A stretch of 64,000 nt of DNA from Alentia gelatinosa (taxonomy: Eukaryota; Annelida; Polychaeta; Phyllodocida; Polynoidae), in contig OX465579.1 of assembly GCA_950022655.1 (NCBI GenBank), positions 141,632,913 to 141,696,912 on the forward strand. Direction: 5' to 3'. Position 1 is the first letter of the stretch. Each line of letters starts with the position of its first letter. Made by a program: the position numbers and the translations under genes. Positions 25,901 through 40,567 of this stretch are shown here, one piece after another. The notes under the pieces were generated by a model that saw nothing but the letters and a program-made list of their open reading frames with translations, was not told where the DNA came from and searched no databases.

Positions 25901-28900
25901 AAGGCAAATAACTCTCTTTAGTCTCTTTGGAGCATCTATTCGAACGTTTTTCAATGATTCGTTTAACAAGTTTCACTCCATCTCAAAGACTAACTTTTTC
26001 GCTAAAAAAAGAATGGCCTTGCGAGGAGAACGATTTAGAACTAAGAGGAAGTTTGTAAATGATACTAGATCGGTCCTCGTATGATACCCTCAAAGACGTA
26101 TACCAAAGTGATATGTTTTGTTCTATGACTGCGGACTTGTTTTGTTCTTGGATACGGTAAGGAGGTGGATGATTAATGTGTGCAGCCAGGCCATTCTGCG
26201 TTTTATAATGAGATCCAGAGGGCCTGATCGGTTCCGGAGGACACACTCTACGGTTCTTACTGGAGGTAACCCGAGGCCAGGCGTGAGCGAAAAGGGGAAG
26301 GCTGGGGACCAGCAAATAAGCCACTGGGGTCAGGCTTGTTCCCGCAAGCCATTGTTATGCGCTCCCAGTTGTAAAATGAACAGGCATAGCACCAGCGACA
26401 ATAACCAGCGTTACTGAATACGGGATGGCGTGCAGATGGCGCTACCATCCCGCAGACACATCAGGCGGCCAGTAGAGGCGCCCTGTTTGTAGGAAGCACA
26501 AACAAAAAAGAGAAAGGTCCAGACGACAGCTGAGAAAACCTACAGCCCTGTCATGCATACACTGAGCAAATAGACGAAAGGACTGCATTATCCCATCAAG
26601 TTAGTGAGGCCGGCCCGCGCAGTGTATGTTACTTAGCTTATCTCCTCATGCCTATCATGGTCTAGAAAATAATATTTCTTTCACCGATTCCACAGAGTGA
26701 ATAGTTTCGATGGAACACAATCTCAGTGAAAACAGTGATGAAATACTATACAGGTTCACTCAAAAGACCTCGCAAAAAATAAATTCCCCTTATCTACTTT
26801 ATGATTTCTTCCTGCTGGGCCCAATGCATGGAACTCTCTGGCAAATAATAAAGAGTTTGTTTTTGAGCTAGCAGACGATAATTTCAAAGCGCTTTTCCTC
26901 CTGAAAATCTCCATTTGTGGCAAAAGAGATAACACAGTTAACATCATTGGTTTTGTGAGATAAGGAATGGGTCTGTTGTCTGCAGTGGACAGCAAGTCCT
27001 GAATATATTTCTGACCGACTTGAGGTCTCCCTATTTTGTGTGTACATTTAAGCAGTGGCATGTTCAATGTCCTCCCGTATTGATCATTACATTGGTTAGT
27101 GAAGCTTTGTTGTTCGACATGCCCGGCAATGTTTGGGGGGCAATCACCCAAAAAGATTATCTAATTACGTTAGAACGAAATTACTTTTCTTGAAAGACCA
27201 GCTCTATCGCCAGCTTAAATGAGACCTTGACGTGTTGCCAGTTGGCAACCCACATTTGAATTTTCTTCTATTTTTTTAGGGGTGATCAAAAGGCATAGCC
27301 CCGCTTTACCATTTAAAAAAGCTCAATGTGTGTGTCTCTTGGCGTGCGCTCCGTTAGTAGTGCTTGGCCTTTGGAGCAACAGCCACCTACAAGAGCGCCA
27401 ACAAATTCACGCTATATATATGCTCCAAATATATTTCTTTCCTAGCACCAGCGGATACATATGTCTCTGATACTTCGTGTTTGTATCGTTTGAAATGCGT
27501 GGATTAGATATAAATGAAACACGGTTGCAGAGAGATGAATATAAAAAGGGTGGTAACATGGTCAACACCTGCATTGACGGACCCTGTCCTGAGAACGAAT
27601 CCTGTTCTGGTGTTGTCCAGTTGCCCATGGGAGCACGTATGGCCGAAGGGCTGTAGAACACAGGTACCGTGATAAATGACCGTCTTGGGCAGGGTCAGCT
27701 GGCGCACGCCTCAGTGGGCAGACAGAATCAATACAATACGGCCGAGTCGACCACTTGACCACTGGGCGACTGCCGTGCTCAATTGTGAGAACGAAAGACA
27801 CCCATGGAATATGTCTTGCGAATGATCTACCAGCCGTTTATGCCATTTGCCACCTCATTCTGCCCGAGACTATGCAATGAGATATCAACCTGTGCTGTGT
27901 AATAGCCAATAGAGTCTCTGTGTAAAGGACACTTCTCCTTATATTTTGATATCACGCTTTTTTTTTCATTTTCGACTACCTAAAGAAGAAATAGTTTAAA
28001 TATCTACAATAAGCCCTTGGTCTGCAAAGATAAAGAGAGGCGCACAAAATAATGTTTGCTATCGTGACTATTATTTTTATCCATGTTTTCGTTTTACATG
28101 TATTTCATGTAATATATGTTTTAATATATCATGTGACATACTCAAATCAGGTTTCCGGGTTTCTCAGCAGACGGAAGTAAATCTTGAATATGTGAAGTAT
28201 TAAGCTTTAAGCCTTTAAATTTAAATCATATTGACGTGTTCCGGAACGCTTAATATGGATACCACTGAATTGAAGGCCTGGAGAAAGGGAGTTTTTTTTA
28301 TGATATCATATATAATATTGGTACCCATTGAGCTCAAAGCATTTCTTTAACGCCGGTGAATTTTATGGCTATCCTCTGATCACAAAGGCTCACGTCTGGC
28401 TAAAAGGCACAAAGATACCTTGAAAATTGATTTCTCAGGGGTCACCACGTCTGAGGTAGTGTTAGTCATCGTAGTCTGAGGTGGCTGTATGTCTAAAGTG
28501 CCTTAAGGCCACGATCATAACGCAGACATTCTTTGGCCAGGCATCATAGATATATATGGCCACAGCCGAATCGGGGTTGAGCCATGGCCAGTAATGTCAG
28601 GGGGAATCATTTGAGGGACGTATTGGCAGCACCCCCAACACGGTGCCTGCAGCATACTGTCGTTGCCAGTTCCAGGTTACGGACTCTCGTAATTGGGCAT
28701 ACGGGAATGGTCTGAACTAGCATGGTTTCATTTAGAGTGGTGTTATAAGCATAGGCTCCCATGGTGAATAGGAAAAAGTTATATCTACGAGATCAGCATC
28801 AAACACGATATTACCCAGAGGTAACATATCCACGCGTTCCTGCCACTGGTCAATTATCCACCCATGCAGTATTGCCACCGGCTACATTTGGATGTGCTTG

Positions 28901-31900
28901 TCTTTTTCTTTATTTTTGTAACAATTCTCTTTCGGGGGTCTGGTGGGGAAGAAGGGTCTTGACCATGTCATAATGGGTTAATAGCTAGCGGGCCTGGATC
29001 GTAACCACGTGTTCAATAATGTTCGCCTATTAGTCATCAATATTGATCGTCATTACAACGCCCGTCTGGCTGTGCGTGAGGGTGGCCGTGGTTGTGGTGG
29101 TGGAAGGGGGTGCCATGGTAGTAGTAGATGGGGGTAAAGAGAGGGCAGGGGATTGCCAGGCTAGATAGGGTGTGGTTAGATGGAGGTAGAATGAATCAGG
29201 TTTTGTCAAGGTCGTCTTCATAAGGTCATGAACATGTATAGGTTCACAATATTATGACACATCAATGGTTTCATAACACTCGTAAATGGAATTGGATGAA
29301 TTGTATTAACTTGGTAATCAGAAGATATTTATTGATTATAGAAATTTCTTTATACGTAAATGGTTAGAGATCGTTATGGTTTATGGAGGAATCCTAATGT
29401 TCCGATCGAAAGGCAAACAAACAGAGGCGAATAATAACCGTATGACCCTTTTAATCAGATGAGTTCCAGTCTCCGTAAAATAACTTGATCTTTATCTCGG
29501 TACTTTCATATTACGTCATGGGAGCAACAACAAAAATCACTTAGTTTGCCATTATTGTGGAACGTATTGCAGAACAAAAACACCATCAAATCTTTTCCAG
29601 ATTAATGGATAAGAGGAAACAAGTCCAAATGGTATTTTTGATTAGTCAGAACTAAACCAGACTTACCAACTATCTCCCTTTTAAAACAAAATACAAAATT
29701 AAATCCATTAAAGGAAATGCTTCAGAAGTCAATGTATACATATATGTGCATTGTTTCCTCAGTCATTTCCGATCCTGCACATTGAAACCAGTACGTTGTT
29801 AGTATTTCTCACTGTTAGATATTAAAACGACCTCTCAAGATGCTGCCCAAGCCGGGGATTGGGGAGTGGGAGGCATGTTGACGTGGGTGATCGGCTCACC
29901 TGATCTCCAGACATGGACCTATCTACCTTATGTCACGGCAAACTGATGGTCGGCCTGATATCAATGTATGCTTTTTCTTTCTTTTTTTCTATAAAGTTTA
30001 TTTACTGATCACTTGTCACCTACAATTAGGCGTAATGTGTCATGGACAATGGTGGTTTATAGGCCCCGCGTTGAATTAGTGCCAGGAGTTAAGGTGATCG
30101 TAAATCCGTTGTTCCCTGGTATGGTATCTTTGCCTCAAGGTAAGGGTAGATCATACCGGCCTTTGGGCTGATTGCTCTTACAGTCTAAATAAAACATATA
30201 TATAAAAAAAATGCTTTTGCGCCAAGCTGAGGATCAAGCCAGTCTCCGCCACTAACATCAACCCGCATCGTGTCTGTCTACGCAGTAAAAGTTAGTTATT
30301 CAGACTGTTCTACATTGAAAGACCCTACCATCCTGCCAGATGGTCGTATGATACAAGGGGTGATTTCAGCATCCCGGATATGTCTCGTCTGCTCAGGTAC
30401 TATGCGAGAGTTCCTGGTGATTGTTCCATCTCCATCTGACCAAGTAGACCAAACACGTTTTCGAGATCGAATCGAGCTGCTTTCTCACTGTTTAGTCCCC
30501 TATCTCCTCCATTTATTATGACAACTCCAACCTTCAGGGGCGCTTTATCCAATATCAAAGCCAAGTATATTTATAGGACACAAAGGCGTACTGGGTATAA
30601 TTGTAACTATTATACAAAGATGGCGGCCTACCATTTTCTCATGGTAATCCACTTTTTCCATTGCAGTATATAAAATTCCTTTTCCTTGTGTAAAACAAAT
30701 GATATTAACTGAGCCCCGCTCACTCCAATATTGAAACTCCCCATAGACCATGCATACACCAACGTGTTTTCCACGTTTTCTTGGTCGTTCTGAGGCTTCC
30801 AATTGAAGAAGACCAAATGTGTTCATTAATACTCTTAAACTTCATTTTCGAGATCTATCCTGTACTCGATAACACAGCTGGCATATACATGTATCCTTTG
30901 TTTTGAAGGCACAAGTAAACAAAGTAATGCAGTATAGAAGGTACTATGTTTGAGATGGTAATCTGTTGTTCATATATATAGTACATTGACTGTTTCAGCC
31001 TGCAAGTACATGGTTATTGTGACGGGACACTGTGTCACCTCATTCTAGGCGCTGGAAAATAGAGTTCACTGCAAACGTGATGTTATGGCCCTGGCAGTTG
31101 TTACCGCGTTAAACCCCATCAATCCAACCCAATATACAAAGTGACGCTTTCGACTCGCCGAGAAAAAGCAGTATAAATCCCTCTCCTCCACGATACCATC
31201 CTTATCCAACCAATATATGTCGAACACAAATTTTCACCATTGTAATATGAAATGTACAGGAAGCCCCTTGATATACTATTTATTACATAATCTTTTTAAT
31301 CATTCCCAGTGTATAAGGGAGAATAACAAAGAATATTTTCAAAGACAGAGCCATGAATTTGAGGGATTAGACAATATTTTCGCACCCATAAGTTTGCATT
31401 GTGTAGTCATGCGGTAGCATAAGGGGAGCCTGTCAAAATGAGCTTAGTTTGCCAACCCACAGATTACGTCCAATGAACTGCTATTCATCCCTCCTAGTAC
31501 ATGTACTGGCGATTTTCTGGGTGAACAGGTAACCCTCTACATATTCTGTCCAAGATCGCTGTATGGGCATTTCTACTGTGGACAATCTTACATATAGACT
31601 TGAATAGTTGAAAAATGGCAGACCAGGTGGAAAATAAGTGGCAGAGAAACCCCTAAAAATCTATCCAATACAGAAAAACTGAATCAAAGCGCTTACTAGC
31701 AGGAGATGCCTCGTTGCCTCATACCGATACCCCTTAACAGATATACTGCATCGATTACCTTTCTCCTACTCGACCTCACGCCTTCGTCGCCTCTCTCATG
31801 ATTTCCTCAGCTCTTCACACCACTGAGGAAAAAAACAGTTCTCCCGCCTCAGGAAGAATAAGCAAGGATACGTGGCATAAATAAAACCAGGAGCCAATAA

Positions 31901-34900
31901 CGAATCGATGAGAACCTGCACTGTGTTGGGTGCACCCCCCTCTCGCTTTACCCGGCGGCTAGCCACAGTTATGTCAGGTCTACCCGACCACTTACCACAG
32001 CCTGTCGTCTGCCGCCCAAGTTGTCGCCTGCCGCTTACGTGTTCTTACAAGAGGCTGCATGGTAGTCTCCCCTACCTTCTTCTCCATTCCTTTAGCGGCA
32101 CCCATTTTGTGGGTAATGCTAACGCGCCATGTTTACTTTATCCTGTATATGCTCGCCTGTAGTCGTGTAATATTGATGGGCTACTCGCTCTAGATTTGCC
32201 TGGCTATGCCTAGGCAGTTGTTCGTATAGTGAACTATTTTTAATGAAGATCAGGATGAAGATGAAATTCGAAGTGGGATAAAGCCGTTTCATGATGTAGA
32301 ATGAAGAACATTTTGCAGTTAGCACGTATCTTAGCGCCTCATGAAAAGCAAGTTATTGTCCTTATTTTACACTGCCCTTGACAGTCACCAAACAGTATGT
32401 TAAACTGAGCGTATAATTACTTCTTTTTAAAAAAAGTTAAAACAAAACAAAAATCCCTTCTTTTTTATCTGCATAGTTTCAATTCAAATGCAATAGCATT
32501 TCGGGTAGAATGGATGTCCCGCACTAAGCCCTGTGATTTGTCATCATCAGTAGATATAGCTGAGGGGTGGCTAACGATGCCTTTGGGTATATTTCCCTCA
32601 CTCAGCCAGCCATACTGCTGCTGCTGCTGCTGATCGGGCGCCTGCCCATCCGCGGGAATTCCCGGCTGTTTGTCGGTATAGCGATGTTTGGGACGGCGGG
32701 TGTATTTAAGCATCAACACATCCAAATGATTGCGGGGAATCAAAGTCCCCGGTCAGCGTCGGGCGATATAAGCTGTAGACGGCCGGCGGAGAGAGGGTTG
32801 CCACGATGGGGTGATGAATGTGGAGTCTGTTATCAACACTGTACGACACTCGTAGCACGATCCATATCAGACACAAAAAGACCCTCCTAGGGAATCCCTC
32901 CAGAGTCACGAGATAAAACTTGCCGCCGCATTAGGTTCATGTTGTAGGCGGCACCGGTAATTATGTATCTCACTGTGTCTCAAATCTCTCACGAAGTATC
33001 GCGTATTTTCAACACTTACGGGGACTCTGAACGAAATTTGGTTCGAGCTAGAGATTTCCTCTCGCACTGCTGAGCCCATATCTATGATCAGGATCTTTTG
33101 GTATCATCCATAATACAGACTTCTGCCACTAGTATCTTCAGATTTCGTAGGTTATACTCATTTGTGCTTTGTAAGGAATTTCCCATCTAATCGTGTTTGT
33201 AGCGTCTTGTCGTACGGAAAGGGATGTACATAACTTGCTGTACCTGATTAAAAACTATGTAGACTTTATAACATCCAGTCTCGCAATGAATTCGTAATTT
33301 TGCTAATGTAATTGCCCATCAAAAACCTATAACAGCCTTTATACCACAGGCTGGAAGACAGTCCTGACTATTCATTAGTGCCTGCTACCCTCTAATAATT
33401 GAATTACCATCTTGTATTTTGTCTCTGTCATTTTAAAGTAGTGCTGTTAAAATACCGGCCAACTAATTGATTAGACGCTGTGTTACCCAGCTCTACAGAT
33501 TCCGTACAAGCGAATCTGAATTAAGATAGATCCGTTTTCTACAGACGTGCATCGAATATACTTTAACAGAGAAAGAGTAGACAGGAAAGAACGTTTTAAC
33601 ATTTGAAATGGGCAAGAAATAGGAAGAGACATATATTGCTGCCTATAACATATACCTTGTTCTTTATGGTGAAAGGCATATCATAATGACTTAACAGATT
33701 TTCTTGTTTTATGTTACCAGTAATAGGTACCTTTCCGTGTATTTTTCTCCAATAGTATATCCCGGCCCTTTCTTGGGTATGTATTTCTGATAAAATTGGA
33801 AAATTAGCCAATCCTTTGTCTGATGCAGATGACATTTTCAAAAGTCAATTCATTAACATTCCTTCATGATTGTGGATCCAAATTCGAGGTACTTTATAGT
33901 TTATACATATAATTCGTCTTTCCTTCACAGACAATTTATATCTGTTAGGATAATGGGTTACAGTGAGTATGCAATGCATACCGTTCATTTAAGTAATTTC
34001 TATCGATGCAGCGAGGGAAATATACTAAAACAAAATAAGCCATGCCGATATTTTCCCTCAGATCTAAATGTTTGCAGGCACTGGTCCAAATATAAAACAG
34101 ATGGCACTTAGCAGACTCTGAGGTAAATGCATAAACAAACCATCCCGTACATTGTCTTATGTGTTTCTTCCGGTTGCCGACTGATGTACTGCGAGTATCG
34201 TCTCTGGACGACATCTTAGGCATTAAATGTAGAGAGGCTTCCCAAGCATCAATATGTATAAGAGTAGTGACTCGGAAAGCAGCGCTTCGCTTGCCTATCT
34301 TCTTGGTTCTCCTATGGTTAGCATCTGCTTCGAAGGCACATTTTCCCGTAACGTTTAGTTTGTTTGTTATTATGAATTCTATTGCTTTTATTCGGAAATA
34401 TTTATTCTGAGTAATAAGCTAACTCCCAATATATTCAGAACCAGTATACAGTGTGCCTATAACGTCGTCAGGATCGGTCTAAGCTATATGGTTAGTAAAA
34501 TGTTATTTCAAGGCCCTGATCTGGTGGAAACGTCGACACGGGAATTAAGGAGAACACAGTTAATCGGGACTCGATCATGCGTCATAATTCACGTTTCTAC
34601 CCTACCTCCTGCCTACACAACCACCAAGAGTGCAGAGACATGTAGGCTGTAGAGTACATACAGAGATATGTTCAGGGGAAAGAGGGTTGCTTGTTGTGCG
34701 GAAACACACTGTCACACACGCTCTCGGTGTGTTTTAGTTACTTAGCCTCACATAACAGCCACACCATGGGAATAATTCTCATCCTTGGTCTTGTGGATAA
34801 AACTTGAAAAATTCTTTTATTGTGTGAGATATATTATTCTCCTGACGACCTTCAAGGTGGGATGGGTTGGGGGTACCCACTGCTCCCCCCACACACTCCA

Positions 34901-37900
34901 ACACAGGCGTTCCGAAAAGGTTAGGATGCGGATTTTCCGTATCGGAGTAAGTCGTAAGCTATGTCGAAGTGTGTCCGTAGCATTGGGTGCGTGACTTAAT
35001 ACAGATCCTCAGAAGAAAAACTCCCTTTTTTTATATCTTTGGTCATGTCTTTAAAGGGACTTGTTTCCTCTCGCGCATGCAAAAAGGCATCACTGTCGGC
35101 GTGATAATAGTTGCTTGTCATGTAATATTGATGCCTATATTTTATAGGTGACTTTGAGTCCGTAGTAATTCGTGTGGTCAAGCCAGCACCTATGTATAAA
35201 GGTTTATATTTCACACCTTTACTAATTTTAGAATCCTCGACTAAAGCTTTCTGAATCTGTGCTCTTCATCAATTAATCTGCAGAGCTTCAGACGTCCTCA
35301 TAGTCCTTCTGATGATCACTAGCTGTTAATTGCATCCCATCATTAAATGCGTTTGTGAGACCTGCGAATTAATAACTCCTTGTACAAGTACCACCTCAGT
35401 GTAAACCTGTATAAAAGAACAAAGGCATACATATATATGGTGCTGTCCAGTAGATATGTGGAAGGGCCAACCATCACTGTCATTAATCCCATAGAACAAG
35501 ACAACCTGGTCACATGGATCCCTTATTGGCGAGTAACTGTTGCCCTTAGTTGATCCTCTCAGTCGGAAGGACTCAGCGACGAGGCGAATGCCTCCAGACC
35601 TCTTTGCCTCCTCTTCAGTGGGAGACACCAGGGTAGACATGTCTATGTCTTTTACATGAACATAGAAAACCAGTCATTGTATATCCCTCAAACCGGTTCT
35701 TAATATTTTCGGGTAAACTAATTTATGGCCTATCCATTTTACTGTTGGTCAATGGTTTACGTGATTTGTTGAAGTAGATGAAGAGCTACTAAACCGGGGA
35801 ATTTTCTTTATGCACTATTGTACGTGAAATCCAAAACGAAGTCATCCCTCTTTCACATGGACCGTATCACTGTAGCTTAAGTATAAGGTACTTTTGTATT
35901 CAATCTAGGAAAGGAATCGGTATCAAAGCCCATATTTACTCTAAAGTATATATTCAAACATATTGATCAAAGTTTGCTTATTACACCTTCCCTCTGCATC
36001 TAATCAGGCATGGTGTTTTTTCAGATCTCCTGATTAAATTTACGTCTCAAAGGACATTCTCGAGATAAATGTTAATACGAGGAGAAAATTATGTATGGGG
36101 TGGGGGTGGGTATTCAAAATGAAAACCTGAAAGATGGTGAGGGATATTTGCGCAATGCTGTCCATTTTAGCTCTCATTTGATGTCCGGAATTCAAAATGC
36201 TGGAGTTTCCAGGGCCACCGTCCACTGGGTCCCCTCTCCCTGTGTCCCCCTACCGATTTTCCGGATTCCCAGCCCCATGCCTGTAACAGTTACTTGATGC
36301 TGAATGCTAGACCAAGTATGGTATAGACTAAGCAGTCGTAGCTGGTAAACCTGGCGTAGAGGTAACTGCAGCTGCCGGCAGTTTGTACAGGTTTTACACT
36401 CGCTCGGATTGTGCTCAATTTGTGTACAGTACAGTGTTGGCTAAGCCTCTAGGTTGGTACTTTGAGTGTGGAAATAACTCTCCTCATCCTCTTAGCCAGG
36501 CTTTCAGCTGGCTCTGGTTAATAGCCCTTGTCTCTTCTGTTTTACACTCTCCATTAGGCCCACAGATACGACTGGCATATCGCCGCTCCGTCCCTGAGGA
36601 TTTATGCAGTCTGTAGGTGAGCAGCTCCTGGGAAGAAGCACAGCCGAGCGGCTTGGCACCACCCGTGCGGCTCATTTCACACGGTAACATCGACCATGTG
36701 CCTCATTAGTGTCCTATCACTGCTGAGGAGAATTCAAGGTGAACTTATGGGATTGGCTCAGCCAAGGAGGGCGCCCAGACCCTGACGTCAGCTACACGTG
36801 TGCCAGGCTTAATTTGGCTCGCTGATGGTATCATACCGTGTGTATATGAACCTTTCCCTGTGCTAAGCCGCTGTATCCCCATTCTGCAGTGGCATCAGTT
36901 GATAAAGGGCCACTGCGAGGAGAGAAGGTCTCTAATCAGTCATGTGAATCATACGTCAGCCGTAAAAGACCACATAGGAATGTCTCATCTATATACACAG
37001 CCATGCCTCTAATGGAGTGATCAAGCATTTTACGCCGTGTTGTTCACATACTGTTAGGTCCTTACAGTAGAACCTCACCATCATAACCCGTACTGATTAT
37101 TGATAATTATCTACCTGCCAATCATTTCTAAATAAAGTCCCAACGCCTTTGAATGTCGATTTACAGGATGTGGTAAGAATAGAACTAGCTTCTTTGATAA
37201 ATCTGTAATAAGCCTAATGCCCTTTAAGGCATGTTGTCTGTTAACACTTGGATAATCTTAAATGTCGTTTTAACGGCAGAGAGAAAGGACTCGAGGGAAG
37301 AAATCTCGATAGTGGGTGGCAAATGATGGTATTTTTACAACAGACGGTGAGGTGGGCAGGGGTGATGGAGAGGAAGCAAAGCACCAGCTTCTTTCAAAAT
37401 AGAGCAAGTTAAAAGCAATCCAAAATGTTAGGGTGATTAGGTGATGGGCAGTAAGGAGCATGTTCTGTCAGGTTTGTGTATGGAAGGCAGGATTATCAGC
37501 TTTGATGATTTATGTTGACAGCTGGATTAAGGGGGATGAAGTGACGCTTGGTGAGCAATGTACAGTGACCCAGAGGGAGGGGAGTAAGGGCGATGCTTGG
37601 AAGGTGTTAGACTGTCAGATGGAGGGAGAGGAGTAAGGTGGTGCTTGGTGGCTGATGTACTTTTGAATGGAGGGAATGAAGTAAGGTGGTGCTTGGTAAG
37701 TGATTGACTGTCACAAGGAAAGAGGGAAGTAAGGGAGATACTTGGTGAGTGTTGGACTTAACATGGGGGGAGGAAGGGAGTAAGGTGGGACTTGGTGGGT
37801 GATGCACTTACACTAGGACTTCACATGGGGGAGGGGGGAGGGAAAAACGGTGATGCTTCTTGAATGATGTAGTCAGATGGAGGGAGGGGAGTGAGTAATG

Positions 37901-40272
37901 GAACGTCACAAAGAGGGAGGGTAGTAAGGTGGTGCATGGTGAGTGGTGGACTAAGACATCGGGGGAGGGGGTAAGGGTGATGCTTGGTGAGTGAAGGACT
38001 GTTAAATAGAGAGAATGGAGTAAGGGTGATGCTTGGTGAGTGAAGGACTGTTAAATAGATAGAATGGAGTAATGGTGATGCTTGGTGAGTGGTGGACTGT
38101 TAAATTGAGGGAGGGGAGTAAGGTGATGCTTATTGAGTGATGGACTTTCAGATAGAAGTAGGGGAGTGAGTAATAAAATAAATGTCTCAGAGAGGGAGGG
38201 GATTAAAGGTGATACTCAGTGTGGTGATGCTTGGTGAATCAGAGGCCATATGATTGGGATGAGGGTATGGGTGCTGGGTGAGAGGCTTTATAAAGGGAGT
38301 AGGGTGATGGTCAGTGCATGATGCGCTGTATTAGGGGGATGAGACGATAGGAGCTCTTTGATGATGGACTCTTTGGGGATGTGAATGAGATAATGTATTG
38401 CACCTGGTAGGTTCTGTGGGAGAGTGGCCGACAGGCTCTAAATGGGGAGTGACTGGAGGTGGAAATGATAGTAAAACCTGAAGGTATAGTAAGGAAACCA
38501 TGCCGGTTGGCCATGCCCGCTCTTCGGACTGCGTGCGACCACCAACTAAGCCCTGTTTTGTCGCCTAGTTGGCTGCTTCCCCTGCCTTAGTCTTCGCACG
38601 CAGCGCCGTGACGAACACCAGCTGGGCTCTTGCCCAACGCCCAGCTGTTCGGCTGCACCAGGCTCTCGGGGCCAGCTATTTGGCTGGTCAGCTACTTGCT
38701 CACCCATCCCCCACTGCTAACGCCCTCTCCTCCTCCTCCCATCGAGAAATAACTCATTCCCCTCCCGTATTGAGCTAAAGAAGCACCACCAAATCCAAGC
38801 TTTGAGACCAGCCAAGACCACAGAAGGAGCTCAGATGGATCCCATTCCAGTCTTAATTATTTTTCAGATTGGAGTGATGAGGCAACAAGATAGTGATGCT
38901 AACTTGAATATGAGAATGTTCTAATCACAACCTATTCCATTGCATATTCCATGTAATAACATCAAATATGTCATGAATATCGTAACCACCTAGATCGACA
39001 TCTTGTACATGTATGAGTTACAAGCACTGAAATGCCATTACTGAATACCAGTGGTTTTTAAAAGCAATATATATCATAAGTTTAAGATACTTGTAAAGTA
39101 TTTCATCACAGTAAAAGATTTGCTCCTATGGTATGCTCTCTAGTTAAAGATGGTTCGATTTACCGTTTATTAACGAGAGAAAAGAAACTGAAGACCAAAT
39201 GACAATGCCAAAATAATGACAATGTCATTATAGGCGGTGGTACCACACCCTCGGGAGGTCTCTCGAAAGGGTATGCAAATCAAATTTATAAGTCAACTGA
39301 ATACATTTGATTTCTGTATGAATGCGAATAAGCGTGAGGAATACCTAAAATGAACCTGCTTCTTTGCCATCGTCATTTTCTTTCCAAAACGCAATTGATA
39401 CAGCTAATTCCTCGAAAAGCGGAATCTGGAACTGTGACATGTTATACATATGTATCGTACTTTCCCGCCGGCCTAGGGCAGAGAGATCTGTGGATGCTTC
39501 AGATACGACCGACAGTCCCGTGGGGTACCAGCGTAGCACGCCTATACTTTACCATCTGAAGACGATCTGCCGGTAGCTGGCGAGGCGCTGCAGATAGAAT
39601 GCATAAGGCTGCATTAGTTGAGGGTCTCGTCTGGCCACTGTTGGCCAAAAAGCACGGCTCACCATCCACCACCATAGAATTTGTTGTTTAGGGAGGCCAC
39701 CAGGGAGCTCAGGGTCGGAGTAGGGGCATGTCCGCGTTCATGGTGGTGAGAGGTAAACGCGGGGCAGGAGTAGGCAACCCTGGGCTTCCACTTTCTACCA
39801 GACCTTTTAAGGAGCGTGAAGCATATCCGTCACACTACCAGTACAGCAGTAGAAAGACAGAGGAGGTTGTTGAAAGTCAGGAGGCTTATAGTCCACTTCA
39901 CGGTGATTTACCACTTCCATTTGTTTTGTATATTCAGCAGGACTTCAGTTATGGCTACTTACTAAAGATATTTAATAAGATAACAGTTGCTCTTTGTGTT
40001 TTTTGTTTTTTTTGGTAAAAGCCATGTTTCGGTGATTCTGAACATACTAAGGGAGAATTCAAACTCGCCGTAGGAGTAACTCGTAGGGACTACTTAACAT
40101 GTTGGATCTTATCTTATGTGGGCAAAGAGCAAGGCAAAGGGTTAGGCAAGTAATATCAAAAAGTATGCTGAGACCTGAAAGGACATTAGATACAGACCCT
40201 ATGCTCTCAACGTTATTTAATCTCTTCCCTAAAATGGAGATTATACCAGTCCTCAAACTTGAAAAAACGTCT

Positions 40273-40331
<59 letters not shown>

Positions 40332-40499
40332 CCCCGCCTAACGGACACCCCGCGTAAGCGGACACCCCGCGTTAGCGGACACCTTTACTCGGAACGGTTC
40401 CCTCTATTAGATGTTTATTTTAACCTCGCGTAAGCGGACACCCCGCGTAAGCGGACACTTTGGCCCGGAACGAAGGGTGTCCGCTTACGTGGGGTTCTA

Positions 40500-40567
<68 letters not shown>

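Larger units (their letters stand above)
19181..27000. other. Intron sequence without a supported gene
   Basis: This part should contain the missing 5' exon(s) of the GT31-like gene on the minus strand, but I found no exon with both a plausible donor in the needed phase and a signal-anchor sequence. It holds an (AT)n tract near 23490-23518 and the truncated retroposon tail at 24135. Short open frames around 20.6, 22.0, 22.5 and 26.1 kb have no recognisable product. Confidence 0.6.

Noticed and set aside
26756..27151. 131-codon minus-strand frame with [20 protein letters not shown]
   Set aside because: It has a retroelement-like feel, but I could not match a domain, and flanking sequence shows no continuation. 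Not reported as a gene.
27504..27801. Stretch open in all three minus-strand frames
   Set aside because: Possible exon (acceptor-like gtgttctacag), but donor is weak, phase does not fit the missing GT31 exon and no homology is evident.
32706..32909. 67-codon minus-strand frame with a hydrophobic N-terminus ([14 protein letters not shown])
   Set aside because: Tempting as the GT31 signal anchor, but no donor in phase 1 is present in the frame.
35326..35640. 104-codon minus-strand frame [20 protein letters not shown]...
   Set aside because: Considered as a 5' exon of the nested gene; lacks a signal anchor and a donor in the required phase.
37607..38300. Coding potential of the 49-bp minisatellite
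   Set aside because: Unit length is not a multiple of three and indels break every frame.
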